From contig NZ_JGZI01000010.1 of assembly GCF_000741705.1 (NCBI RefSeq), positions 372,001-436,000 of the forward strand: a DNA stretch of 64,000 nt, given 5' to 3'. Made by a program: the position numbers and the translations under genes. The notes beneath the pieces were generated by a model, which was given only the letters and a program-made list of their open reading frames with translations, was not told the DNA's origin and did not search any database. Source of the stretch: Bifidobacterium psychraerophilum (GTDB lineage: Bacteria > Actinomycetota > Actinomycetes > Actinomycetales > Bifidobacteriaceae). Shown here one piece after another: positions 1 to 8,244 of the stretch (position 1 is its first letter; each line of letters starts with the position of its first letter).

Positions 1-515
1 CGTTGGTTGAGCACCGAGTCCACATAGGGGAACTGCCCACGGGGGATCATCTCGAAGAGCTCTTTGCCCGCGTCGATGCTTTCGGATTCATAGCGACCAT
101 TCGATTCACGGGTCGCCATATTGGTTTCGCGCACGACGAGTCCGAGGGTCTTCCCCTGGTGCCTGACCGGTGCGTAGACGTCGCAGACGACCGCCCTCCC
201 CCTGGTTCTCAGCGTATCCGAGTGATAGATGTATTCGGATTCCATGGCAGCATCGAATTCCGCCTTCAAGGAATCGGATATTCGGGTACCCACCACATCC
301 TCCGACCGCAGGGACATCACGGTGGATGGCCTGCACTGCTCAGCCACGACGTAATGGCCATCGCCTGTCTGCAGCACCAATAACAGATCCGCGAAGCTCA
401 GGTCCGCAATGACCTGCCAATCGGCTACCAAATGGTGCAACCACTCGCGGTCCTCGTTGTTGAAATCGGGACGGGTGGCAAGAATATGCGTGAAATCGGC
501 CATATGCTCCATCAT
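1..515 (-). CDS. PdtaS-like sensor histidine kinase, N-terminal part (runs off the window)
   Basis: The minus strand is open from about 572 to the window edge; ATG at 515 is the first start (another in frame at 503). The visible 171 residues contain WQVIADLSFADLLLV, AEQCRPST and VVGTRISDSL, which match the N-terminal GAF-like sensor domain (H_kinase_N) of the actinobacterial kinase PdtaS. In Mycobacterium tuberculosis that cytosolic kinase phosphorylates the RNA-binding antiterminator PdtaR. No signal peptide or membrane segment is visible, consistent with a cytosolic protein. The PAS, DHp and ATPase parts lie outside the window, so catalytic residues cannot be checked. The family call is from remembered similarity and is fairly firm; the biological signal is unknown. 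Confidence 0.82.
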   Translation of the reverse strand, partial: MMEHMADFTHILATRPDFNNEDREWLHHLVADWQVIADLSFADLLLVLQTGDGHYVVAEQCRPSTVMSLRSEDVVGTRISDSLKAEFDAAMESEYIYHSDTLRTRGRAVVCDVYAPVRHQGKTLGLVVRETNMATRESNGRYESESIDAGKELFEMIPRGQFPYVDSVLNQ

Positions 516-579
516 ATGACCTGCCGTTGCCGTATGGAAAGCAGCGACACACTCAGGTGACGTCTTTGCGCATCAGCTA

Positions 580-612
580 AGCTACGGTATCGTAGGTTAC
601 GTTACCGTAGCT
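580..612. promoter_or_regulatory. Operator-like 33-bp palindrome upstream of the haemolysin III gene
   Basis: AGCTACGGTA (580-589) is the exact reverse complement of TACCGTAGCT (603-612), and between them CGTA (591-594) pairs with TACG (598-601). The whole element is symmetric around 596 except for one position. It lies 21 bp before the ATG at 634 and about 65 bp from the start of the kinase on the other strand. Symmetric sites with a TACGGTA/TACCGTA core are typical of TetR-family operators; assigning it to TetR is inference and no regulator gene is adjacent. Confidence 0.5.
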
Positions 613-633
613 TTGGAATGAAAGGCGGCATTC

Positions 634-1467
634 ATGCGCACAGGGCAGCCAGCACCCGGTGGGAATGGGCAGGAACCGGATGAGGAGCATCTCACACCGG
701 CGCAGAGCATCAGGAAGAGGGCACGCGACAGGGCACGACGCATCATCGAAAAAGCCGACACGAAGGCCGCACGGCTTGAGGAGCAAGGCAACCCTGAGAC
801 GGCAGGGCTCCGTCTGGACGTGCACGGACGACCCAAACCTTTGCTGCGTGGATGGATACACGCGGTGACCACTCCCCTGGCCCTGGCGGCAGGAATCGTG
901 CTCATCTGCCTGAGCCCCACCACCTCACTCAAATGGGCGTGCGCGGTGTTCATGTCGTGCTCGCTGATACTCTTCGGCAACTCGGCGCTCTATCATCTGG
1001 GTAACTGGTCGCCGAAAACGACGGTCATCCTCAGACGCATCGACCATGTCAATATATTCCTGCTGATTGCCGGCACCTACACCCCGGCGGCCTTCGCCCT
1101 GAACCAGTTCTGGCAGCGCGTCATCATCATAGGGCTCTGGTCATGCACGGCTGTGGCGATGCTGGTGCACGTCATCTGGATTACGGCGCCCCGGTGGCTG
1201 TACACCTTGGTATACATCGTATTCGGCGTATCCGGTGTGGGCTTTCTCGGACTCTTCTGGCAGTCCCCTGCCGCAGGCCCGGCGGTCGTATGGCTGATCG
1301 TCGCCGGAGGCATCTGCTACATCGCCGGTGCCATCGTATATGCCATGCGTTGGCCGAATCCCTGGCCCAGGGTGTTCGGCTTCCATGAGATCTTCCATTG
1401 CGGCACGGTCGCAGGGTATGCATGCCACATGGTCGCCATATTCCTCGTCGTCTGCGCAATACGCTGA
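634..1467 (+). CDS. Haemolysin III / PAQR-family integral membrane protein
   Basis: 277 residues. The first 75 are charged and cytosolic in character, followed by about seven hydrophobic helices. HAVTTPLALAA opens the membrane region; FGNSALYHLGNW and RRIDHVNIFLLIAGTYTP are the signature stretches of the HlyIII/YqfA (PAQR) family, with the Ser-His and Asp-His residues that bind zinc in eukaryotic members and a late FHEIFHCGTV that supplies further histidines. Family members are putative metal-dependent hydrolases of the membrane; the haemolysin name is historical and a toxin role should not be assumed. The start has AAAGGCGG 6 bp upstream. It stands alone between a divergent kinase and a convergent greA, and the palindrome at 580-612 suggests repressor control. 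Confidence 0.88.
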   Translation: MRTGQPAPGGNGQEPDEEHLTPAQSIRKRARDRARRIIEKADTKAARLEEQGNPETAGLRLDVHGRPKPLLRGWIHAVTTPLALAAGIVLICLSPTTSLKWACAVFMSCSLILFGNSALYHLGNWSPKTTVILRRIDHVNIFLLIAGTYTPAAFALNQFWQRVIIIGLWSCTAVAMLVHVIWITAPRWLYTLVYIVFGVSGVGFLGLFWQSPAAGPAVVWLIVAGGICYIAGAIVYAMRWPNPWPRVFGFHEIFHCGTVAGYACHMVAIFLVVCAIR

Positions 1468-1485
1468 GCCGCAGGCTCCGTGACT

Positions 1486-1538
1486 TCATACGCGTGGTGC
1501 CCGTCATCGTTAGACGATGACGGGCACCACGCGTATGA
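1486..1538. terminator. Very long perfect hairpin between convergent hlyIII-like gene and greA
   Basis: 25-bp arms at 1486-1510 and 1514-1538 are exact reverse complements around a 3-nt loop (TAG). The element starts 18 bp after the stop of the haemolysin III family gene and lies 43 bp before the greA stop on the opposite strand. No T-tract follows on either side. A bidirectional terminator or RNA-stabilising hairpin is the natural reading. Confidence 0.65.
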
Positions 1539-1581
1539 GGGGTATGCATGCCCAACGGCATCCATACCTACGCTTCAGGCA

Positions 1582-2061
1582 TTACTGCAAGGGCTTGGCA
1601 TCCAGGATCGTGACCGCGATATCCTTGCCGTTCGGGGCCTTGTAGGAGACCTCATCCCCTGAATGACCGCCGATGATGGCCGCCCCGATGGGTGATTCCG
1701 GGCTGATCACATCGTATTCGGTGGCGACGGCTATGTCACGAGAACCCAGAACATACACCATCTCGTTGCCAGCCAGGTTAAGCGTGACTATCGAGCCGTT
1801 GCCCACGGTACCGGCCGCGGGTGCCTTGAGGATCTTGGTGTTGCGCAATTTGACGATGAGCTCGTTGATGCGGCCTTCGTTCTTGCTCTGCTCTTCACGC
1901 GCGGCCTGATAGCCGCCGTTCTCGCTGAGATCCCCCTCGGCCCGGGCAGCGGCGATGCGTTCGGTGATCTCCTCACGAATCTCACCCTCCCTGCGTGCAA
2001 GTTCGGCCTTGAGCTTGTCATATGCATCCTGCGTCAGCAGAATCGTCTTTTCCTCAGCCAT
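1582..2061 (-). CDS. greA: Transcription elongation factor GreA
   Basis: 159 residues, the normal GreA length. The N-terminal coiled-coil domain contains LTQDAYDKLKAEL and the acidic tip residues in AEGDLSENGGYQAAREEQ, which reach into the RNA polymerase secondary channel and stimulate cleavage of backtracked RNA. The C-terminal FKBP-like domain ends with SPIGAAIIG and GKDIAVTILDA. The open frame extends upstream to 2124, but the ATG at 2061 is preceded by AAGGAGG at the right spacing and begins at MAEEKT, the usual family start. It is followed on the same strand by nothing within 100 bp except the convergent hairpin at 1486-1538. Confidence 0.97.
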   Translation of the reverse strand: MAEEKTILLTQDAYDKLKAELARREGEIREEITERIAAARAEGDLSENGGYQAAREEQSKNEGRINELIVKLRNTKILKAPAAGTVGNGSIVTLNLAGNEMVYVLGSRDIAVATEYDVISPESPIGAAIIGGHSGDEVSYKAPNGKDIAVTILDAKPLQ

Positions 2062-2175
2062 GATTCCTCCTTGGACTGTCCGTTGAGGTGATAGTCTATA
2101 CCCTTTATTGACAAGGGCTGTCAATAGAAAAAGCGCCGGGTGTACCGGCGCTCAGCGTTCGGTCGTTATGATGGG

Positions 2176-2583
2176 CTATCTCGTCGAGACGATGTCGATG
2201 ACGAACACCAAGGTGTCGTCGCCACCGATGCCCGCCTGAGGCACCCCCTGGGATCCGTACCCATACTCGGGCGGTATCGAAACCACCAGTCGTGATCCGA
2301 CGTTATGCCCCGGCACCGTCTGATCCCATCCCTTGATGACCTGTCCGACACCAATGCCGAAGCTGGCGGGCTGGTGGCGCTGGAAGCTGGAGTCGAATAC
2401 GCTTTGCGATCCCCATGTCACGCCGTGATAATTCACGGTGACCGTATCCCCCTTGCGCACCAACGGCCCATCGCCTTCGACCAGCTCGACCACCTTGAGC
2501 CCGGCGGGAGCCTCTCCCTCGAACTCGATGGTCGGCTGTGCGCCGAACTCGGCATTCACTTTGGGCATGCCCTGATCCGTCAT
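2176..2583 (-). CDS. FKBP-type peptidyl-prolyl cis-trans isomerase
   Basis: 135 residues forming one FKBP domain without a signal peptide, so probably a cytosolic foldase. Recognisable pieces are VTVNYHGVTW, FDSSFQRHQP, VIKGWDQTVPG, SRLVVSIPPEYGYG and TLVFVIDIVS, which carry the aromatic residues lining the FK506/proline pocket (F of FDSS, W of GWDQ, Y of EYGYG). GAGGAGGG lies just upstream of the ATG. It sits 114 bp upstream of greA on the same strand and may share a transcript with it. The single-domain cytosolic form is common in actinobacteria. Confidence 0.95.
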   Translation of the reverse strand: MTDQGMPKVNAEFGAQPTIEFEGEAPAGLKVVELVEGDGPLVRKGDTVTVNYHGVTWGSQSVFDSSFQRHQPASFGIGVGQVIKGWDQTVPGHNVGSRLVVSIPPEYGYGSQGVPQAGIGGDDTLVFVIDIVSTR

Positions 2584-2681
2584 TGTCCCTCCTCATTCAT
2601 CAGCTTTGGTCGTCTACCTTATCGTCTTTCCCGACGCAGCACAATTCATCATGCTCCGGGTGACGCCTGCACGCGGTAACT

Positions 2682-3248
2682 CTAGTACAACTGCGAATAC
2701 ATCGCATACAGGTAAAAAATACCCAGTGCGGCCAAGAGCACGGTTATCACGGCGATGGTGGTCATGGCCTTGACCCGTGTGACAGCGCGTGGCGAGAGGA
2801 AGCGGGCAAGCGCAAAGGACACGAAGCCGATGACGGCGCAGTTGAAGGCCACGGCCCACAGCTGTGAGCCGGCCAGGCTCGCACCTCCCAATGGGTTTAC
2901 CAAGGAATCGAAAATCGAAGGCAGGACGGAGAATCCCCAGATGAGGAAGCCCACCATGCCGACGGCACCGAAAACCAATGGGCTCAGTCGTTCACGGACC
3001 CGGTTACCAAGTACATCGGCGATCCACAGCAAGGCGAACCCGACCGTATACGTGAATCCCACGGCCAGCAGACACGCCACCGCCGCCCAGGGAATCAGCG
3101 CGATGCTTTTCTGTGGGGCCATCGCCAGATACAACGGGGCGCAGATGATCTCAAACACGCACATGATACCGGCGGCGATTACCGCCTGAGTGGGCATATC
3201 GGGCCACTGTCTCCCGGATGAAGGCAACCGTCCAGCAGGTGATTCCAT
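2682..3248 (-). CDS. Hypothetical polytopic membrane protein
   Basis: 188 residues with five hydrophobic stretches (around residues 20-45, 52-75, 90-112, 125-150 and 160-185), ending in a short LYAMYSQLY tail. I do not recognise a family or catalytic motif. The frame stays open into the tRNA-Leu gene, so the long start at 3377 is rejected; ATG at 3248 with AGGCGGAGA upstream is preferred. It lies between the FKBP gene (98 bp downstream) and tRNA-Leu (about 100 bp upstream) on the same strand. No function can be assigned from sequence. Confidence 0.7.
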   Translation of the reverse strand: MESPAGRLPSSGRQWPDMPTQAVIAAGIMCVFEIICAPLYLAMAPQKSIALIPWAAVACLLAVGFTYTVGFALLWIADVLGNRVRERLSPLVFGAVGMVGFLIWGFSVLPSIFDSLVNPLGGASLAGSQLWAVAFNCAVIGFVSFALARFLSPRAVTRVKAMTTIAVITVLLAALGIFYLYAMYSQLY

Positions 3249-3347
3249 CGTCTCCGCCTCTTTCTTCGTCAATCGGCCAGGGCGGTTGGCATACCTGCCA
3301 ACCGCGAAAGCCCTGATGATGCATGAAGCATCCGTGTATGGCAACCC

Positions 3348-3431
3348 TGGTGCCCCCGGTGGGAATCGAACCCACATGCCTTGCGGCGGCGGATTTTAAG
3401 TCCGCAGCGTCTACCATTTCGCCACGGGGGC
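3348..3431 (-). tRNA. tRNA-Leu (anticodon TAA), CCA encoded
   Basis: Reading the minus strand, a 7-bp acceptor stem beginning GCCCCCG pairs with the 3' end before an encoded ACCA. The anticodon stem GCGGA/TCCGC encloses the loop CTTAAAA, giving anticodon TAA (reads UUA). The T arm reads GTGGGTTCGATTCCCAC. A long variable arm and 84-nt length are as expected for class II tRNA-Leu. It lies 31 bp downstream of the ppx stop on the same strand. Confidence 0.95.
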
Positions 3432-3462
3432 GGTGTCCGGCTCTTAGCAGCCGACTTGTGTA

Positions 3463-4473
3463 TTATGCCACTTCATCATTGCCTGCGAGCAGCCTGCGCC
3501 CACAATCAAGCACAATTCCATCGAGCAGGCCGTGCTCGCTGGCGATATACGAATCCAATACGACGCCACGCGTGGCCGCCGCCTCACTGACACGCCGAAG
3601 CACTTCGCTCCACACCAATGCACCCGCACCCACAACATCGATCCTGCCCGGATGGATGGCACCAAGCCCGGCACGCTGTTTCCTGCTCATGCGCAGCACA
3701 CGGTCATTGACCGGGAACACCCGATCGAAGGCGATCCGCGTGCCATCGACCTGTGCCCGGTCGTATTGTTCGAGACCCATGGCGAGGGCACTCATCGTCG
3801 TCACGGTACCGGAGACGCCGATTATCGTGGCGGTGGCTGCCGCATCGATATGGTTGAAGGCCTCATCGATATGCTGGTTGATGTCGACGACCGCCTCATC
3901 GATCTGCCTCTCAGTGGGCGGGTCGTCAATCAGATGGCGTTCGGTCATCCTCACCGATCCGATATCCATCGAATATCCCGCGCTCACCTTGTTCGCCGGC
4001 GTCCGCACCCCGTCGCCTCCGAGGACCATTTCCGTCGACCCGCCGCCCAGATCGACGACCAGATACGGTGCCTTGGGTGCCTGAGGGGTGTTCAGCACAC
4101 TGCTCGCTCCCAGGAAGCTCAAGGCGGCCTCCTGTGATCCCGGGATGACTTCGGGCCGTACACCCAGTATCGATTCGATCCCATCCTCGAATTCCATGCG
4201 GTTCGTCGCGTCACGGGTCGCCGAGGTGGCGACGAAACGCAAGGCATCGATCTGATGCCCATTCAGGACCTCCGCGAATTCCCGTGAGGCGGCATATGCG
4301 CGTTCCAAGGCCTCATCCGAAAAGCGGTGATTCTTGTCAACATCCTGTCCGAGCCGAATCACACGCAGCATACGCGGTACGACCGGGTGCAATCCTTCGG
4401 CATCCACCTGTGCCACCATCAGGCGGATGGAGTTGGTGCCGCAATCGACACCTGCAACCGTCACTGAATCCAT
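3463..4473 (-). CDS. ppx: Ppx/GppA-family exopolyphosphatase
   Basis: 336 residues with the ASKHA phosphatase fold: phosphate loop GVDCGTNSIRLMV near residues 8-20, the central LVVDLGGGSTEMVLG near 140-155 and GVSGTVTTMSALA in the second half. These enzymes hydrolyse inorganic polyphosphate or pppGpp in the cytosol; at this length it is the short single-module actinobacterial form without the C-terminal HD-like domain, so exopolyphosphatase rather than GppA activity is likelier. Start ATG 4473 has a GAAGGAGATTTC ribosome site. It is the third of a leftward series eno, ftsB-like, DUF501, ppx with 33 bp to DUF501, suggesting cotranscription. Confidence 0.92.
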   Translation of the reverse strand: MDSVTVAGVDCGTNSIRLMVAQVDAEGLHPVVPRMLRVIRLGQDVDKNHRFSDEALERAYAASREFAEVLNGHQIDALRFVATSATRDATNRMEFEDGIESILGVRPEVIPGSQEAALSFLGASSVLNTPQAPKAPYLVVDLGGGSTEMVLGGDGVRTPANKVSAGYSMDIGSVRMTERHLIDDPPTERQIDEAVVDINQHIDEAFNHIDAAATATIIGVSGTVTTMSALAMGLEQYDRAQVDGTRIAFDRVFPVNDRVLRMSRKQRAGLGAIHPGRIDVVGAGALVWSEVLRRVSEAAATRGVVLDSYIASEHGLLDGIVLDCGRRLLAGNDEVA

Positions 4474-4506
4474 CTGAAATCTCCTTCTGGCCGAATGGCG
4501 CTCAGG

Positions 4507-5049
4507 CTATAGCGAACAACGACATACCACAGGCGAGAATTCCCCGTTGACCTGCTCCAATGCGCGATCCCCTATGGGATTCACACCGCTGCCCATCACC
4601 AGGCTCTGCGCGACGAGTGCATGCAGACATTTAACCCTCACGGGCATCCCACCGGCGCTGGTTCCGGCGATATGGCTTTCGTCATCCCCGAGCCGCTGAG
4701 CCAAGGCGTGCCGGAAAGCAAGATAGGCCTCATGCGCATGACGGTAATCCGCGGCGACGTCCTCATCGTTCTCAAGCATCTCGTTGTATCCACGCATCGA
4801 ACCTTCCGCCTCGGCGTGGGACACGGCTTTGACCGCCTCGGGACTGGTCAGGTAGCAACTGGTCGGGAAGGGTATCCCACCTTCCAGCATCGGTCTGGTG
4901 ATCACCGCCAAAGGCCTGCCGCACACGCATCTGGCCCCGATCGCCACGATGCCTCTTGGATACCTGCCGAGTTGACGCTCCACCACATCGACATCCTCCG
5001 CCGTCGGAGGATCCCGCATCACGGCATCCAACACTTCCTCAACCTTCAT
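4507..5049 (-). CDS. DUF501 family protein
   Basis: 180 residues. The stretch VERQLGRYPRGIVAIGARCVCGRPLAVITRP, seen in parts as RQLGRYPRG and CVCGRPLAV, followed by PFPTSCYLT and a terminal VKCLHALVAQSL with the NPIGD region, matches DUF501, a conserved actinobacterial family of unknown function nearly always found between the FtsB-like gene and ppx, as here. Several conserved cysteines (in CVCG, SCYL and KCLH) could bind a metal, which is inference. ATG 5049 with GAGGTGG upstream is chosen over the ATG at 5076. Gaps of about 40 bp on both sides suggest an operon with its neighbours. Confidence 0.88.
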   Translation of the reverse strand: MKVEEVLDAVMRDPPTAEDVDVVERQLGRYPRGIVAIGARCVCGRPLAVITRPMLEGGIPFPTSCYLTSPEAVKAVSHAEAEGSMRGYNEMLENDEDVAADYRHAHEAYLAFRHALAQRLGDDESHIAGTSAGGMPVRVKCLHALVAQSLVMGSGVNPIGDRALEQVNGEFSPVVCRCSL

Positions 5050-5090
5050 GTCCACCTCGTTCCGCTGCCTGATCATACGTGGTGCAGCAC

Positions 5091-5606
5091 CTACTTCGTA
5101 TCCTGCGCATCCGAATCACTCGTTGCGGCAGAGCTCTTCTGCGATTGCTTGGTCGTGCCCTTATCCGCCTTCTCGAAGGATTCGGCCATATCACGGTACC
5201 AAGGAAGATCGCTTTGTGTGGTGCTCCCGGAGTCATTGCTTTTCTTGCTGTTATCAGCGGTCCCTGTCACGGCCTCGGGATGCAGCACCCTGATGGCCTG
5301 CTCCCCGGGAAACACAAAACCGAGTCTGTCCCTTGCCTGAGCCGTCACATAGGCGTTATCGCTCCAGCGGGCGATATTGTTCTCCAGTTCCTGCTTCTGT
5401 GCGATCAGGGAGGCTTCCTGCTTGCGCAGGCTATTGAGTTCGGAAAGATTCAGGGCGTAGGTGTGGAAGGTGGAGACCAGCTCGATGGAAGCCAGCACGA
5501 TGATGATCATCGCCACGAAGAAGGAAATCGGGCCCGCCGTGCCACGTTTGCTCGACGTTGCGGATTTCTTTCCCTGCTCAGGTGCTGTTGTGGTGGCCAT
5601 GCTCAT
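5091..5606 (-). CDS. FtsB/DivIC-like septum formation initiator
   Basis: 171 residues. A short cytosolic N-terminus rich in Ser/Lys is followed by one membrane helix (PISFFVAMIIIVLASIEL, about residues 26-46) and then a coiled coil (LNSLRKQEASLIAQKQELENN in part LRKQEASLIA) with the family region DNAYVTAQARDRLGFVFPGE. This is the bitopic divisome organisation of FtsB/DivIC, which links FtsQ and FtsL to septal synthesis. The C-terminal 60 residues are Ser/Thr/Lys-rich and low in complexity. The ATG at 5606 is chosen (GTG 5621 and ATG 5600 are also in frame); its ribosome site GGCGGG lies inside the hairpin at 5614-5643. It directly follows eno. Confidence 0.85.
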   Translation of the reverse strand: MSMATTTAPEQGKKSATSSKRGTAGPISFFVAMIIIVLASIELVSTFHTYALNLSELNSLRKQEASLIAQKQELENNIARWSDNAYVTAQARDRLGFVFPGEQAIRVLHPEAVTGTADNSKKSNDSGSTTQSDLPWYRDMAESFEKADKGTTKQSQKSSAATSDSDAQDTK

Positions 5607-5643
5607 GAAAATACCCGCCACGCTCGACTCGGAGCGTGACGGG
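5607..5643 (-). terminator. Intrinsic terminator after eno, overlapping the ftsB-like ribosome site
   Basis: On the minus strand, arms at 5632-5643 and 5614-5625 (12 bp with one mismatch, GAGCGTG core) enclose a 6-nt loop and are followed by TATTTTC. It lies between the eno stop and the FtsB-like start, and the 5' side of the coding start is immediately downstream. This looks like a partial Rho-independent terminator that could uncouple eno from the downstream division and phosphatase genes. Confidence 0.6.
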
Positions 5644-5690
5644 TAGATGTTCAGGCGTGATCATTGCGGGCAATGATCCGCCTGATGATG

Positions 5691-6995
<1,305 letters not shown>

Positions 6996-7074
6996 TTAAG
7001 ACATGTATGTTGTGCTGACACTCATAAGAGTAGTGCGTTTGTTGGACGATGGCGCTGAGTGGGGCCAATTTTTA

Positions 7075-7088
7075 TGTTAGCGCTAACA
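7075..7088. promoter_or_regulatory. LacI-family type operator (perfect 14-bp palindrome)
   Basis: TGTTAGCGCTAACA is a perfect palindrome with the central CG and flanking TG/CA of LacI/GalR-family operators. It lies 88 bp upstream of the eno GTG and about 100 bp before the TPP riboswitch on the other strand. An AT-rich stretch (CAATTTTTATG, 7065-7076) adjoins it. Assignment to eno is likelier by distance, but it could serve the divergent transporter. Confidence 0.55.
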
Positions 7089-7189
7089 AGTCGGATGCCT
7101 ATCCTGAATCGACTTCCCCCCATCCCCTGCCGACCCCGTCCGAAAACCGCCGGGCCCGCCTTGTCCGAGGCATCACTTTAGAATGTTCC

Positions 7190-7314
7190 GCGACACGGGG
7201 TGCCCGGGCAATCGCCTTAAATACGCTGAAACGACATGTTGCATCGTGCAAGCTGGCTGCTGGGCTGAGATCACACTCGTCGAACCTGATTTAGCTCGTA
7301 CTAACGAAGGGAAT
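7190..7314 (+). promoter_or_regulatory. TPP riboswitch (THI element)
   Basis: The conserved THI-box pieces appear in order: ACACGGGGTGCCC (7193-7205), GGCTGAGATCACACTCG (7264-7280), GAACCTGATTTAGCTCGTAC (7282-7301) and CGAAGGGAATG (7305-7316 region). These form the two ligand-binding arms of the thiamine-pyrophosphate aptamer; between 7215 and 7260 is an extended, variable P3 region. The final GAAGGGAA doubles as the ribosome site of the GTG at 7318, so ligand binding should close P1 and block translation of the transporter. This is an OFF switch by family knowledge. Confidence 0.92.
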
Positions 7315-7317
7315 GTC

Positions 7318-8187
7318 GTGTTCGACCATGATGTGAACACTTATGAAACACCACCGGGAGACCGTTTTCAAGCTCCCCGCACCAATCGCGTATCATCACG
7401 GATCTCGAATCCCATCAGACGCCTGCTCTCACATTGCTACCCGTGGATCACATCCGCATCGCTGCTGCTGATCTGGGCACTCGCCTCTGCCGGAGGGCAG
7501 GAATCGACGCTCCCCTCACCCGGGGCCGTCCTCTTGGCAGCCCGCGATCTTTCCGCACAGGGACTGCTGCTGCCGTCCATAGGCGCCAGTGCGCTCAGGG
7601 TGGTGATCGCCTCCGCCATCGCCATCGTGATCGCGGTGCCGAGCGGGATCCTTTCCGGCATATCCAAGCTTGGATCCCTGATCATCGACAAGCCGATCCA
7701 CATGCTGCGTGCCGTCCCCTTCAATGCCTTGGCGCCACTGCTCATCGTTTGGCTCGGCATAGGGGAAACGCTCAAAATCGTACTGATCGCCATCGGCGTG
7801 TTCTCGCCGATATATCTGAATCTGCGTGACGGCGTGCAGCAGCTGGATCCGAAACTTCTCGAACTGGCGCGAGCATACCGCATTCCACCCAAGGACGTGT
7901 TCATCGATCTGCTGCTCAAGGGCTCGATACCATCCCTGATCACCGGACTCCGTTTCGGGCTGACGATCTCCTGGATCGCACTGGTGACCTGCGAAACGGT
8001 GAACTCCTCCACCGGCATCGGGTACCTGCTCTCACGTTCCCAGCAGTTCTCGCGTAATGACCAGATGGTGCTGTGCATCGTCATGTACGCCCTCCTCGCA
8101 CTCATCACCGAATCACTGATGTCGGTATTCGAAAAGCTCGCGACCCCTTGGGCCTCGCGTTCCTCTTTCCGTCTCATCCCGCGCTGA
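7318..8187 (+). CDS. ABC transporter permease, thiamine-precursor importer (ThiX-like)
   Basis: 289 residues with about six membrane helices from residue 35 onward. The BPD_transp_1 fold of the NitT/TauT/SsuC class is seen in RAVPFNALAPLLIVWLGIGE and in the cytoplasmic EAA-type loop DPKLLELARAYRIPPKDVFIDLLLKGSIPSLITGLR (quoted in part: ELARAYRIPP). The substrate of this class cannot be read from the permease, but the TPP riboswitch directly upstream points to a thiamine precursor such as hydroxymethylpyrimidine or a formylated relative. GTG 7318 is chosen because GAAGGGAA lies 3 bp upstream; the open frame before it is the riboswitch. It is followed 57 bp later by the lipoprotein and then the ATPase. 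Confidence 0.88.
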   Translation: MFDHDVNTYETPPGDRFQAPRTNRVSSRISNPIRRLLSHCYPWITSASLLLIWALASAGGQESTLPSPGAVLLAARDLSAQGLLLPSIGASALRVVIASAIAIVIAVPSGILSGISKLGSLIIDKPIHMLRAVPFNALAPLLIVWLGIGETLKIVLIAIGVFSPIYLNLRDGVQQLDPKLLELARAYRIPPKDVFIDLLLKGSIPSLITGLRFGLTISWIALVTCETVNSSTGIGYLLSRSQQFSRNDQMVLCIVMYALLALITESLMSVFEKLATPWASRSSFRLIPR

Positions 8188-8244
8188 ACACGCCCGCCAC
8201 CGCATCAATCACGGCATCACAGACCTTATTCGAAAGGCACATCC

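Noticed and set aside
3-383. 126-residue rightward frame at the window start
   Set aside because: It is antisense to the PdtaS-like N-terminus, whose domain sequence is clear on the minus strand, and has no ribosome site or family similarity.
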